From the NCBI RefSeq assembly GCF_947495315.1, contig NZ_CANLYD010000010.1:1-64000 (forward strand): a stretch of 64,000 nt of DNA, in the 5' to 3' direction. The DNA is from an uncultured Aquimarina sp. GTDB lineage: Bacteria; Bacteroidota; Bacteroidia; Flavobacteriales; Flavobacteriaceae. Shown piece by piece: positions 42,511 through 53,100 of the stretch. The notes beneath the pieces were generated by a model. It saw nothing but the letters and a program-made list of their open reading frames with translations. It was not told where the DNA came from and did no database searches. Positions within the stretch are counted from its first letter, which is position 1; each line of letters begins with the position of its first letter. Both the position numbers and the translations under genes were made by a program.

Positions 42511-44106
42511 TTATTTAGCTAGAGAAACTCTAAGTAACAGATTATTCTTCTTACCATCATATGTCTCAAAAATCATATCCTGATTTGGTAGTGTTGCTAC
42601 TTTATAAACTTCTAGATTATCCAAACGAGAATTTCTAATATCGCTTCCAGTAAGAATTGGATCTTTTGTTACTTCTCCACTAGCATCATCTATTGTATAA
42701 GAAGTTAGGTACAAAAACTCTTTTTTGCCATCAAAATACCTTGTGGGATATTCATCAAAAGATCTTTTTAAGTTAGTGAAGTCATCTATATGGAATAGGT
42801 AGTGTTTACCTGCATTTTTAAAATTAATATATGACATACTTCGTTTTCCTCTAGCCCCTGTTTGGTATTTTGGTAATCTATGAAACCATTTTACAGCTCC
42901 TTCTGGAGAAAGTTTAGAAGCTATTACATCTCTGTAAAAATATTTATAAGTCGTTCTTGAACCAGAAGAACTGGATGTAGTAAAGGATTCTACATATCGC
43001 TGTTCTCCGAGGATTACCATACTCCCATCCTCATTATACACAACATCATTAACTTTTAAACTTTCAAAATCTTTTTTATCCTTTTCATCCTGAGTACCTT
43101 CATTAATACGTTCTTCTCTTTTTAAAGCATACTGCTGCGCTATTTCTTCAGGAATATCATTTTTTAAAACAGAATTAACAAGTCCCGTTTCATCTAAATT
43201 AGCGGAAAACAGACCTGTTGCTTCTAATTTATTATCATTATTTACATAAAAGCCAGAAACTCTTACTTTCCCTTGCTTATCCAAACCAATAACCGCATCC
43301 ATAATCGATTTACCTGCCAGTTCTATTTTACTTTTAACAATCTCCTTAGGGTTTTCTTTAATTTTAAAAACTTCTGTTTTATATGTATTCTCTAACTTAT
43401 TCTTTTCTTCTGCCTGAGAATTAAATACAGAAACAGTCATATAAAAGCTTCCTTCATTATCAATTGCAAAATCTTCATTTTCCAACGATTTGCTTGTATA
43501 AGGTAATTTTACTTTTCTACTCCAAAGTAATTTTAAACTTGAATCATATACACTGATTCCAATTTTATCCGCTTTATCATTAGCGGTTTTCACTCTAAAC
43601 AATACTAACAACTTCGTTCCATCAAATGATTTTTTAAAAACAAATTTGTTAATTCGCCCACCTGCATCAAAACCATACGTACTTTTAAAACCTACATCAT
43701 TATTGATATTATCTTTATCGCTACCTACAAGAACGGGTTTCTCTGCTATAATCCCCGTAAGTGAGATTTTTTGAGCATATGCTTTATCCTTTACCGTATA
43801 AAACGCTACTGCTTTTCCATTAAGATTCATTACCGTCTGAAAATCTCCTTTATCTTCGATTACTTGTCTCTTTTTTACATCTTCTTTAAGATCTTCTAAA
43901 GAAAAACGTTGAATCGTCATATCATTTCTGCCTTTTTTAATAGCAACCATTCTGTCTCCAGAGGCAACATAATATGAGTTAGAACTTCTAATTCTTTTAT
44001 ACTTTTCTCCTATTTTGAAATTAAATTCTTCAGAAAGAACCGGTTTCTGAGCATATGAACATATACTAATAAAGATTATAAATAGAAGAATGTGCTTATT
44101 TTTCAT
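42511..44106 (-). CDS. Secreted protein of unknown function, paralogue C
   Basis: A 531-aa exported protein. The ATG at 44106 begins a clear signal peptide (MKNKHILLFIIFISICSYAQ), preferred over an in-frame start at 44160. The mature part is a Lys-rich, beta-strand protein that aligns with paralogue A along its length (DGTKLLVLFRVK, VKLPYTSKSLENEDFAIDNEGSFYM, GEQRYV, WFHRLPKYQ). It ends YDGKKNNLLLRVSLAK. The 3' end was duplicated and then decayed at 39549-39840. A -7 promoter element lies about 55 nt upstream. Function is unknown; surface or periplasmic location is likely. Confidence 0.8.
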   Translation of the reverse strand: MKNKHILLFIIFISICSYAQKPVLSEEFNFKIGEKYKRIRSSNSYYVASGDRMVAIKKGRNDMTIQRFSLEDLKEDVKKRQVIEDKGDFQTVMNLNGKAVAFYTVKDKAYAQKISLTGIIAEKPVLVGSDKDNINNDVGFKSTYGFDAGGRINKFVFKKSFDGTKLLVLFRVKTANDKADKIGISVYDSSLKLLWSRKVKLPYTSKSLENEDFAIDNEGSFYMTVSVFNSQAEEKNKLENTYKTEVFKIKENPKEIVKSKIELAGKSIMDAVIGLDKQGKVRVSGFYVNNDNKLEATGLFSANLDETGLVNSVLKNDIPEEIAQQYALKREERINEGTQDEKDKKDFESLKVNDVVYNEDGSMVILGEQRYVESFTTSSSSGSRTTYKYFYRDVIASKLSPEGAVKWFHRLPKYQTGARGKRSMSYINFKNAGKHYLFHIDDFTNLKRSFDEYPTRYFDGKKEFLYLTSYTIDDASGEVTKDPILTGSDIRNSRLDNLEVYKVATLPNQDMIFETYDGKKNNLLLRVSLAK

Positions 44107-44159
44107 TGTAAATGATTTTTTATCTGAGTACATAACGTTTATAATTAGGTCAAGTAACA

Positions 44160-44167
44160 CAAATATA
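44160..44167 (-). promoter_or_regulatory. -7 promoter element for paralogue C
   Basis: Minus-strand TATATTTG is an exact TAnnTTTG match about 55 nt upstream of the ATG at 44106. The expected -33 TTTG is not obvious at 20 nt spacing. Confidence 0.5.
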
Positions 44168-44392
44168 TGATTCTTGATTGAAACGTGTGTTTTTCGGAAG
44201 TTTTATGCCGATCTTAATTTTTTTTTACAGATTTTTTTGAAATGAAAAAACTGATTTTCAACTTTTTAAAAACACAACCCATATAAAACGAAAATAATGA
44301 TAAAAAAATGTTGCATTGTAGTCTCATAAAAGCTACATTTGCATCCGCATTTGAGATATTAATGTGGAGTTCATAACATTTTTTTGAATTTA

Positions 44393-44476
44393 GGAGAGGT
44401 GCCAGAGTGGTAATGGAGCAGATTGCTAATCTGTCAACGCGTAAGTGTTGCCAGGGTTCGAATCCCTGTCTCTCCG
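44393..44476 (+). tRNA. tRNA-Ser (anticodon GCT)
   Basis: The acceptor stem GGAGAGG / TCTCTCC closes with one G-T pair. The anticodon loop reads TTGCTAA, a long variable arm (AACGCGTAAGTGTT) marks a class II tRNA, and the T-arm is CAGGG-TTCGAAT-CCCTG. CCA is not encoded. It is the first of three tRNAs in an array. Confidence 0.95.
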
Positions 44477-44536
44477 CAATTATTTCAATGATTCTTGATG
44501 TTTCAGAAGTGTTGAAATTTTTGAATAGTTACACTT

Positions 44537-44611
44537 CGGGGTGTAGCGTAGCCCGGTTATCGCGCCGCGTTTGGGACGCGGAGGTCGCAGGTTCGAATCC
44601 TGCCACCCCGA
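44537..44611 (+). tRNA. tRNA-Pro (anticodon TGG)
   Basis: Acceptor CGGGGTG / CACCCCG, anticodon loop TTTGGGA flanked by CGCG pairs, and T-arm GCAGG-TTCGAAT-CCTGC form a complete cloverleaf of 75 nt. CCA is not encoded. Confidence 0.96.
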
Positions 44612-44626
44612 CAATAATAGAGTTAC

Positions 44627-44700
44627 GGGCTCGTAGCTCAGCTGGATAGAGCACCTCCCTTCTAAGGAGGCGGTCATAGGTTCGAATCCTATCGGGCTCA
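44627..44700 (+). tRNA. tRNA-Arg (anticodon TCT)
   Basis: Acceptor GGGCTCG / CGGGCTC (two wobbles), D-arm with AGCTCAGCTGGATAGAGC, anticodon loop CTTCTAA in a CCTCC/GGAGG stem, and T-arm ATAGG-TTCGAAT-CCTAT. It is the last tRNA before the terminator. Confidence 0.96.
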
Positions 44701-44701
44701 C

Positions 44702-44734
44702 AAAAAGTCTTACTTGAAAAAGTAAGACTTTTTT
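44702..44734 (+). terminator. Terminator of the tRNA array
   Basis: AAAAAGTCTTAC and GTAAGACTTTTTT form a perfect 12-bp stem with an 8-nt loop and a T6 run. It begins one base after the tRNA-Arg gene. The A-rich 5' arm means it could also work for the opposite strand. Confidence 0.95.
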
Positions 44735-44874
44735 GTTTTAAAAAATTACTTTGTGTCCTATTTATGGATCAAGACCAGCTGTTGCATTTATGCAAATATT
44801 ATAGTTAGTCTGAAGAGAAAAACTCTATATTTTTGACTCCCATAAAACTTTCAGCTGGTTGTTGCTATGTTTAT

Positions 44875-45759
44875 TTAGTATTTTAACCGCTCATTTTTAT
44901 CCCAAATACCCCAATAAGCACCTACATCGCCCTCCGCACCAACTTTCCAAGACTCATCAAAAGATGAAAAAAAGAATATCTCAATATCATCTTCTTCAGA
45001 CCATTTTTGTGTATTCATAAAATACTTCATAGCATTTTCGTAAGATGGAAATGCTCCTTCGAGGTTTGTTCCTTCACTTGGCCACCCAGTTTCAGAAATG
45101 ATCACTTTTTTTCCTTTGCCAGCGCGGAGTGCTCTTTGGTACATATCTTTCATATACAACAATGAATAATCCATATCACAACCTTCCCAAAAAGGGTAAC
45201 AATTTGCTAATATAATATCACAGGCATCACTAATTCTAGGATGATCAACAAACTCATAATATGCATCCACATAGCCCACAGGTACATCTTTTATTTTTGA
45301 TTTAGCGTGGTAAATATGATCTAATAATTGTTGTTCTGTTAAATCACCTCTATACATTACCTCATTGCCAACTGCAGCAATATCAACATAGCTTTTTTCG
45401 CATAACTCAATAAGGTTAGCAACCTCTTTTTGGTTTATCTTCTCATCATCTCCAAGCCAAGCTCCAACCATTGTTTTTATGCCATATTGCTTGGCTATCT
45501 CAGGTATTAATTCATTGCCTTCTGTAGTAGAAAATGAACGTACCCATTTGGTATATGGTGCAATGATTTCTATTCGACGCCTTATTTGTGCTTCAGATAG
45601 TTGATCTCCTGGTTTTTGCCCCTCGACATAAGGACTAAAACACAATCCGTGCATACCATTTTCTAAAACCTGCTTATACATTTGTTTTAAATCTCCAGTA
45701 GTTTTATCAGTGTAGTCTAAACTAGCTAAAGTCAAAAACTTTTCTTTTCTTACAGACAT
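44875..45759 (-). CDS. Cytoplasmic GH17 beta-1,3-glucan-active enzyme
   Basis: A 294-aa glycoside hydrolase of family 17 (TIM barrel). The acid/base is Glu133 in AVGNEVMY and the nucleophile is Glu223 in ISETGWPSEG. It has no signal peptide or lipobox, so it should act in the cytoplasm on oligosaccharides brought in by the neighbouring MFS transporter, either by hydrolysis or transglycosylation of beta-1,3-linked glucose. It is the last gene of the glucan locus. The second GH17 of the locus (48851-50134) is a lipoprotein, so the two act in different compartments. Confidence 0.9.
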   Translation of the reverse strand: MSVRKEKFLTLASLDYTDKTTGDLKQMYKQVLENGMHGLCFSPYVEGQKPGDQLSEAQIRRRIEIIAPYTKWVRSFSTTEGNELIPEIAKQYGIKTMVGAWLGDDEKINQKEVANLIELCEKSYVDIAAVGNEVMYRGDLTEQQLLDHIYHAKSKIKDVPVGYVDAYYEFVDHPRISDACDIILANCYPFWEGCDMDYSLLYMKDMYQRALRAGKGKKVIISETGWPSEGTNLEGAFPSYENAMKYFMNTQKWSEEDDIEIFFFSSFDESWKVGAEGDVGAYWGIWDKNERLKY

Positions 45760-45785
45760 AAGATAGATATGATTAATTAATATTA

Positions 45786-47351
45786 TTAAAGTTCTCCTCT
45801 TCGTTCCACCAATGTGGCCTTTATATCCCTGGCTCTCTTTTCGCTAAGACTATATTTCCACATTACCCATACAGCTAATGCTGCAGTTACTGATGGAACT
45901 ATTATGTCAGCTACTCTAAGCCCATTCATGGTTTCTAAAGATTGCTCAGTTACGTTAGGGTCAAATCCTACAATACTCAAGATTACTCCTCCTAAAACCA
46001 ACGCAATAGATTGGCCTATTTTAACCATCAGCCAATAAATAGCTCCAAATGTTCCTTCTTTACGCGGCATTCCATTTTCTAATTCATCTAAGTCACATAC
46101 ATCTGCGGTCATAGACATCATTAAAGTAAACAATCCTCCCATTCCGAAGGCAAATAATGGAATTGGCATGAATATAAGCCATGGAACTTCGCTACCAGGA
46201 TCTATACTAAACCATGACATCCCTATCTTATCCAATACTGGGTTTAAAGATTCAAATATCGAACCTATTCCAGAATTTAATGATTTACCTAATGCCGTTT
46301 GATTAAATTGACTATTAAGTTCTTTATCAAACCCCCACCATTTTAAAAGGTAACCTACTATTGATAAAACTGTTGAAATTATAAACGCTTTTTTCTTTCC
46401 CCATTTATTTGCCATTCTTGAAATAATAGGTATGACAATGAACGCAGTAACCATGGCGTTAATCGTATTAAACCACGCTGGCCAAGTACCTGCTAATTCA
46501 TAACTACCGTTATACATATAAAATACAATGATGAAGACACCGAATGCAGCAACAAGTTGAAATCCATTAAAAACCAAGAAAGTCGCACCACATAATTTCA
46601 TAAAAGGTTTATTTTTGGAAACCTGAACAATTCCTGCAAATAAATCCTTCATGTTAGCAGTAAGCGTTTTGAAATTAATCTCTTTCCTGTTTTTCATATG
46701 TGAGGAATCAATGCCTTTGCAAAACAATGCTGGCAAAACTCCAAAAACTATACACATCGCTCCTACTATAAGTGCCATTGTACGTACTCCTTCTGCTTGT
46801 GTATTAAATGTATTTGCGTCCGGAATAATCACATACAACCACGGTACAATCATCCAGGCAATTTGACCCATAGTATTAGAGAATGCCATTATACGCGTTC
46901 TTTCATTATAATCTGATGTCATTTCATAACCCAACCCAACCAATGGAGTAGCAAACATAGTATTACCAATAAGGAATAACAATTGAATTATCATCACATG
47001 CCAAATAATATAGGATTGAGTTGCATCATCACCTATTTGCCACATTAAAAAGAAAAGAATACCACTTATGATAGCACCAACAAAAATATAGGGTCTTCTA
47101 CGTCCCCATCTGGATTTAGTATTGTCAGAAATGAAACCCATTATTGGGTCTGTTATAGAGTCAAATATTCTAGGTAACCCTCCTAAAAGCCCAGCCCATA
47201 AAGGATCAACTCCCCAAGCAGTTAATAGAAAGAATTGGATAAAAACCTGTAGTGTTCCGGGTAGTATATTTAATATAAAATGGCCAGTACCAAAGGCAGC
47301 TTTTTGACCTACAGGGACTTTATCTTTTGTGGCAGTTTTAATATTTGACAT
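45786..47351 (-). CDS. MFS sugar transporter (GPH-like)
   Basis: A 521-aa protein with about 12 membrane helices, a typical GPH/MFS motif after helix 2 (GFISDNTKSRWGRRRPYIFVG) and a large insertion between helices 7 and 9 (about 335-390). It is expected to bring glucan oligosaccharides across the inner membrane by cation symport. It lies 26 nt upstream of the cytoplasmic GH17 gene and 10 nt downstream of the GH30 gene, which supports joint expression. Confidence 0.92.
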   Translation of the reverse strand: MSNIKTATKDKVPVGQKAAFGTGHFILNILPGTLQVFIQFFLLTAWGVDPLWAGLLGGLPRIFDSITDPIMGFISDNTKSRWGRRRPYIFVGAIISGILFFLMWQIGDDATQSYIIWHVMIIQLLFLIGNTMFATPLVGLGYEMTSDYNERTRIMAFSNTMGQIAWMIVPWLYVIIPDANTFNTQAEGVRTMALIVGAMCIVFGVLPALFCKGIDSSHMKNRKEINFKTLTANMKDLFAGIVQVSKNKPFMKLCGATFLVFNGFQLVAAFGVFIIVFYMYNGSYELAGTWPAWFNTINAMVTAFIVIPIISRMANKWGKKKAFIISTVLSIVGYLLKWWGFDKELNSQFNQTALGKSLNSGIGSIFESLNPVLDKIGMSWFSIDPGSEVPWLIFMPIPLFAFGMGGLFTLMMSMTADVCDLDELENGMPRKEGTFGAIYWLMVKIGQSIALVLGGVILSIVGFDPNVTEQSLETMNGLRVADIIVPSVTAALAVWVMWKYSLSEKRARDIKATLVERRGEL

Positions 47352-47361
47352 AGTTTGAGTT

Positions 47362-48846
47362 TTAATTTGTAACGACTATTGTTTGAATAGCCTGTGCGTT
47401 AATAGAAATGTCTTTTGACTTTTCACCAAGGACTAATGAAAACTGTTTGGCTTCTTTAGTAGGATTAAATACAATCACCGCAATAGAGCCATCCGTATTT
47501 TTTGCTGCAGTAACCATTACTTTATCATCCGAATTCTCTACATCTATCACTTTAGCTCCGGGACGAATATATTTACTAAAATGCGCCATAGTATAGTATA
47601 AAGGTGTGAAGTATACCTCATCATTATCTGGATCTACAATCACTGGTGCTACACACCAGTTTTTAAACCAGTTCGGGCCTCCTTGTTTATCTAGCACCAT
47701 ATTCCAATCTACCCATCCATCTACCCAATTATTCAAACAACCAATGATATCTCTAGCATAGCGATAAACAGGCACATATTTAGGATGCAAATGTTTCTGG
47801 TCTTCTGGAGCCCAGTCCCAACCCCAATCAGTTGCCTCTTTGGACCAATACCAAGCATCGTCTTTCCATTTAGGTACTTCTGCATCAACACAGGCTTCAG
47901 TTTGAATCAAGTATTTATCTGGTGCTTTATTATGAGCATACTGTAATGCTTCTGGAAAATAATCATAAGTACTCTCGTACCAATGTACAGCAGTACCGTC
48001 ATAATATTTAGAGGACACTTCATCTTTGTACATTACATCCACCCATTCTTTTAAACCTTCTCTATTTTGATCATATCCCAGAATTTTAATATCACCCTTA
48101 CCATCTTCTTCTAATTTTGGCCCTAAATGATTTTGTACAAAATCTGTCATTTCTTCTGGTGTAAAGTGCATACTTTCCCAGTTATCGCCATTACCATGTG
48201 GTTCATTTTCGACGGTGAATCCCCAAATATCTATTCCCTCTGCTTTGTAGGCATCTACATACTTAGAAAAGAACAATGCCCAGGTATCATAATGCTCTGG
48301 CAGTAGTTTTCCACCAACCCAATCTTTATTATCCTTCATCCAAGGTGGTGCTGTCCAAGGAGAAGCAAAAATTTTAAAACCATCTTCTGAAGCTGCCATG
48401 GATTTTTTAATCATTGGGATTAAATCATCCATATCTTCTTTTACCGAAAAATCCTTGAGTTCCTTATCTTCATTAGGTGTATAGGAATATTGACTTAGTG
48501 AGAAATCGCAAGAATTCATATGTGTTCTGGTAAGTGAATAATTGGCTCCTTCTCTTCCAAAGTATCTTTTTATGATTTTATCACTATTTTCTTTACTCAA
48601 TTTATTAAGTAAATACGCTGAAGATTCTGTAAAAGCTCCTCCAAACCCAGTAATAGTTTGATAGGTTTTTTCAGGATTTAAGGTAATACTTGCTTTTGTT
48701 TCGGAGCTTAAAAATTCCGAAACTTTCGTCAGCTTATTACCGCTTGCAGAAGTTTCATAAACCTCTGTTTCAAGACTTTGTTCTTTAGTAGTGCAAGCAC
48801 TCATCGTTAAAACAATTAGTAGTATTATGTGAATTTTTTTTCTCAT
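47362..48846 (-). CDS. GH30 glucanase lipoprotein, probable endo-beta-1,6-glucanase
   Basis: A 494-aa lipoprotein (lipobox MSAC, Cys18) with the GH30 start motif TITGFGGAFTESSA, acid/base Glu215 in TVENEPHG and nucleophile Glu317 in IQTEACVD, followed by a C-terminal beta domain. GH30 includes glucosylceramidases, xylanases and beta-1,6-glucanases. With GH16 and GH17 neighbours, removal of beta-1,6 branches of laminarin or pustulan-like glucan is most likely (inference). The Cys is followed by TTKEQ. Confidence 0.9.
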   Translation of the reverse strand: MRKKIHIILLIVLTMSACTTKEQSLETEVYETSASGNKLTKVSEFLSSETKASITLNPEKTYQTITGFGGAFTESSAYLLNKLSKENSDKIIKRYFGREGANYSLTRTHMNSCDFSLSQYSYTPNEDKELKDFSVKEDMDDLIPMIKKSMAASEDGFKIFASPWTAPPWMKDNKDWVGGKLLPEHYDTWALFFSKYVDAYKAEGIDIWGFTVENEPHGNGDNWESMHFTPEEMTDFVQNHLGPKLEEDGKGDIKILGYDQNREGLKEWVDVMYKDEVSSKYYDGTAVHWYESTYDYFPEALQYAHNKAPDKYLIQTEACVDAEVPKWKDDAWYWSKEATDWGWDWAPEDQKHLHPKYVPVYRYARDIIGCLNNWVDGWVDWNMVLDKQGGPNWFKNWCVAPVIVDPDNDEVYFTPLYYTMAHFSKYIRPGAKVIDVENSDDKVMVTAAKNTDGSIAVIVFNPTKEAKQFSLVLGEKSKDISINAQAIQTIVVTN

Positions 48847-48850
48847 CTTT

Positions 48851-50134
48851 TTAAAAGCTAGTTGTTATCGCTTCTTTAACGTCTGGTAATTCTACATTTT
48901 TCATCATCTCTGTTTTATCACCATTATACGTTTTGGTTATTGGTTTACCTCCTCTAGTTAGTCCTTTGAATACTTCTTTATCTACCATATCCCAAAGCGC
49001 ATATTTTGCTTTGCCATCCACCGTGATTAATCCAAAATGATTTTCTGAACCTTTCTTATTGTGAGCATCTTTCCAGGGTTCATCAAATGCCTCAAAATAA
49101 AAGCATGAGATTCCTTCTTTATTGGTCCACTCTCTTATGTATTTATAATACAACGCTTCTTTAAACTCATCTGTAGCTTTAGAACCATTTGGTCCATAAT
49201 GTCCATTAGAAACAGTAGCCCAGCCGGTTTCTCCAATATGAATAGGCTTTTTCACACCTAAACTACCCATATAATCTGACACTGCTTTATATTGATTCTG
49301 TGCAAATTTCAATGCTCTTTGCATAGCGGCTTCTATTTTCTCTTCTGAAGAGCGGTTTTCTTCGTCAACATCTATTCCCCAAAACTCAGGGTTATAATGC
49401 GTATTATGATATGGATAGGTATGCATAGATATATAATCCACCGCTTTGAATAAAGCTTCTAAATCTTTACCATGATAGCTTTCTTCTCCACCTCCCCAAG
49501 ATGCAAAATCATCAGAAGAAGTAATCCATAGATCTTTAGAAAGTTTACCTTCTTTCTTTAAATTCTGTAAATAATTAACCCATTTTAATATCACATCTGG
49601 CTCGACATAATAACTAGTTGCCCATTTAATCATAGCTTCATTACCAACAGCGATTACCTTTACAATATCTGGATACTGATTGGCCAATGCTATGGCTCTA
49701 TTTACCTCATCTTCATTTTTCTCGCTTTCTATAGTATGATCTGGTTCTTTATCTGTCCAGGCATTCTTACAATCAATCCAAGCACCAAGCATAACATACA
49801 TTTCGAAAGTTTCATCTTCTGTCTTTAGCTGTCGAATTGCTTTTAACAAATTAGAAGCTTGAGCCAACTGAACGTTATAGGTTCTCAAGATTTTGATATT
49901 CATCGCCTTCAGCATTTTCATATCTTCCTTGAGCTGCGAAATAGTAGGTTGAAACTCTCTCGATGATTTACGATAACCTCCATAGGATATCGCTAAATAA
50001 TTTGGATTACCTAAAATATCTTTTGCAGTCATGCTTTTTTGAGGTTGCATAGCTAGTTTGGGTTTGGGTTCTTGATTGCAAGACAGCATAAGTAACGTAC
50101 ATAATAATACTGCTATGTTGCGTCTTAAGGTCAT
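48851..50134 (-). CDS. GH17 beta-1,3-glucanase lipoprotein
   Basis: A 427-aa lipoprotein (lipobox MLSC, Cys19) with a GH17 TIM barrel: acid/base Glu166 in VIAVGNEAM and nucleophile Glu302 in HIGETGWATV. A Gly/Asp-rich insert around residues 205-265 (SWGGGEESYHGKD) differs from the shorter cytoplasmic GH17. It probably cuts beta-1,3-glucan or its oligosaccharides at the surface or in the periplasm. It lies 5 nt upstream of GH30. Confidence 0.9.
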   Translation of the reverse strand: MTLRRNIAVLLCTLLMLSCNQEPKPKLAMQPQKSMTAKDILGNPNYLAISYGGYRKSSREFQPTISQLKEDMKMLKAMNIKILRTYNVQLAQASNLLKAIRQLKTEDETFEMYVMLGAWIDCKNAWTDKEPDHTIESEKNEDEVNRAIALANQYPDIVKVIAVGNEAMIKWATSYYVEPDVILKWVNYLQNLKKEGKLSKDLWITSSDDFASWGGGEESYHGKDLEALFKAVDYISMHTYPYHNTHYNPEFWGIDVDEENRSSEEKIEAAMQRALKFAQNQYKAVSDYMGSLGVKKPIHIGETGWATVSNGHYGPNGSKATDEFKEALYYKYIREWTNKEGISCFYFEAFDEPWKDAHNKKGSENHFGLITVDGKAKYALWDMVDKEVFKGLTRGGKPITKTYNGDKTEMMKNVELPDVKEAITTSF

Positions 50135-50139
50135 TTGTT

Positions 50140-53100
50140 TTATTTTAAAATAGTTTTCTCAATATTTACTTTTATACTTTCTATTTCACCAGTTCTTTCA
50201 AATAGTTTTTGACTAATGGAAGCTTCTAGACTTAAACTGGTATGTGAAATTATCGAGTCGTTGATATAGGTTATTTCAACACTATTTTCTCCTGATAATG
50301 AATACACAATAGGCACTTGGCAATATGTAAAAGCCAATTCATGTTTATATAGTTGTAATTGTTTTTCATTTTGATTTACATCTACATAATGAAACATTTT
50401 TGGATCTTTTAAGAACTCTCCGATTCTTAACAAACATGGATTAAATTGCAGCTCACTATTTTTAACCGTTACGCCTAATTCTCCTAAACGGCTTAGGATA
50501 TCTTCTTTTACTTGCCCCGTCATTCCTGGTTGCTGTGCTCCTTTGCCTGTTGGTGTATGTGAGTAAGGATCTGTAGGGAAGGCTCCATACAATTCTGGAG
50601 ATTTGTGAACTCCAATACCTTCGTTGATTTCATAATAGTGCTCTAATAACCTTCCTACTACCTCATCCGATTCTTTATTGTTTATTGCTTTTAAACAACA
50701 TTCTTGTACTGCTAGTAATAGTTTTGAAACCATATGCCAATAAATAGAACCTAATCCTTCATAACCGTAAAATGTTCCGGAACGCCCTGTAAAGGATTTA
50801 TGATTAAATACTTTTTCGAAAGTATCTAATACTAAACTTCTATACTTTTCAACTAAAATATGATATCCCTTAGTTGATAGTTTTTCTAATTCCTGTTTTA
50901 AACTTTCGGCATTATTAAAACTTCCATTAAAATGATAATTTCCGTTTACATCTTTTTCAATGATTTGTGTATTATTATCTATAATTAATTGCTTAAGTAA
51001 TGCTGAGTTTTCCACATATTCTTTCGGAATGATATTCTTTTCTGTGAATTTTGGTAATTCTTTATTTGGATATAGTAAGTAACTGTATTGATCTACCCTA
51101 AATAGATTACTATTCTTCATAGCATCTAACAGACTTAAACTATCTTTTGAGGATAAATACCCAGAACTTAATACCGCTACCTGACCTTCAAGCATTTCAT
51201 CCAGATATGTAATGGAAATTTCACTTTCATTTTCTACTGTCATTAGATTATATGCGTGATACATATTATCATCCCTTTTATTTGCATTTATCGAATGATT
51301 TAAATATTTCAAGGTCAAATCAATAAACGTTTTTAAATCATCAAGCTTAAGTGTTTCTTTTTTACCGGAAAATGCACTGTCATAAATGTTGGCTCTATAA
51401 TTACTTCCGGCCATTCCTAAACCATCAAGAATTTTCTTTCTATCTATATTTGATAGACTCTTGGACAAAAGCTCTTCATGATTTTTGAGGGTGTCTTTCA
51501 CATTATTGTAAAACGCTACAAGTTCTTTAGAAACTTCGATGTCTTTATCTTCTGTATTTTCAAAAACATTTTTAAAGAATTTTAGGAACCGTCTTAAGTA
51601 ATACAGTGTTACCATAGAAACCCCATTCCCTACCAAAGCATTATTAGCATCATTCCATTCCGGACGCTGGGTATTTAACCAAATTCCTCCTTCAGGAATA
51701 AAATTAGATAACTTAGCCAATGTTGTCGCCAATATCTTTTCGATGAAATTCACTTTATGAATAAAGTGGTTTTCGTCTCTTAGCAATACTCCATCTGCTC
51801 CAAATTCGGCACGTTTTTCTTGTATCTTTTTATCAAGATTGTAATCAAACTCAATCGTATCTTTAGGATTCTTTAAAAGATTGCCATAGGACTTAATTTT
51901 GTAAGGTACATTAGCATACACAAACATATCCTCATTAAGGAAATTTTGTAGTCTATTTGGATAATGATCTTGGAAAAATTCTAAGAATTTTAATAAATAA
52001 ATAATTTGATGATCTCCCCAATAACCAATGTAAGACCATGGATCGTGCTCCTCGATAACTTCCCAATCTATACCACCTTTTGTAATTCTATAAGGATTAT
52101 ACCCATCAAAAGTACTGGCGTTTAGAAATTTGTGGATCATATTTTCCACAAACTCCGGATAAGAATGTGCTAAAGCCTCCCAATTTTGAAAAATATCTCT
52201 CCAATTACCCTCATAGTCTAAAATCTTAGACCCATCTATTTCGCTCTGGGTGTTTATTGAAAATCTATTCCAAGGACGACTAGGGTCACCGTGACGTCTA
52301 CTAAACTTAAGAGGCATATACTCTAACGTAAGTCTTCTAAAATTTTTATCTTCGTTTTTATACGCTATTTCTCTAAGTTCGAAAAGAGTAAAAGTATCTG
52401 GAAAATCTTTTAACAATGCTTCATTCTTACTATATACTTTCTTATTGGCGGATGCCAAGTAATTAGTGAAATCTTGTTTTTCTATTGTATAATTGGCATC
52501 GAAAATGCCCCCTCGCATGATATTAAACAAGGTATTTGCATAGTGTCTTGCATTCCGTCTTTTGTCCGCAGTAAACTGGAGTCCATCTGATGCGGATACT
52601 AAATTGATCAGGCGTTGCGTTCCTAGTTCGATATCATCATTAACTTTCTTGATTAAATCGTTATCGTTTTTGAGTTTTTCTGAAATTTCAACTACCTGAG
52701 AAGGTCCCTGATTAACATCAGTTACCATTATCCAGTCTTTACTTTCGGCTGCTTGTAGGGAGATTTTACAATTAACAAAATATGCGCCTTTTTCAGCTTT
52801 TACATCTATTTCTTCATCTATGTCTTTCCCATTCCTGTAGCTATTCAATTGTAATATTGATACCAGGTACTTTGAATTTTCTAAGCCCTTAGACCAAACA
52901 ATATTTGCTTTTAAAGCTTCACTGGGCTCTGCACGATCTACAATAATAGCACTTAGGGCGTAAATACCGAGTTTACTATCTTGTACAAGCTGACTTCTTT
53001 TATAAGCATCTACCAAGTTACTTCGTATTCCCTGTATATCTGTATTGACTCCATAGGGCATGATATTTTGTAAACCATCTAATATTTCGATATCTATAGC

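Noticed and set aside
44480..44701. Minus-strand open frame across the tRNAs (and a plus-strand one at 44407-44649)
   Set aside because: They are antisense or sense read-through of three clear tRNA cloverleaves and have no independent coding support.
44771..44861. Inverted repeat ACCAGCTG ... CAGCTGGT with a TTGCAT/ATGCAA palindrome inside
   Set aside because: CAGCTG is itself palindromic, the arms are 8 nt and 75 nt apart, and no U-tract follows; likely chance.
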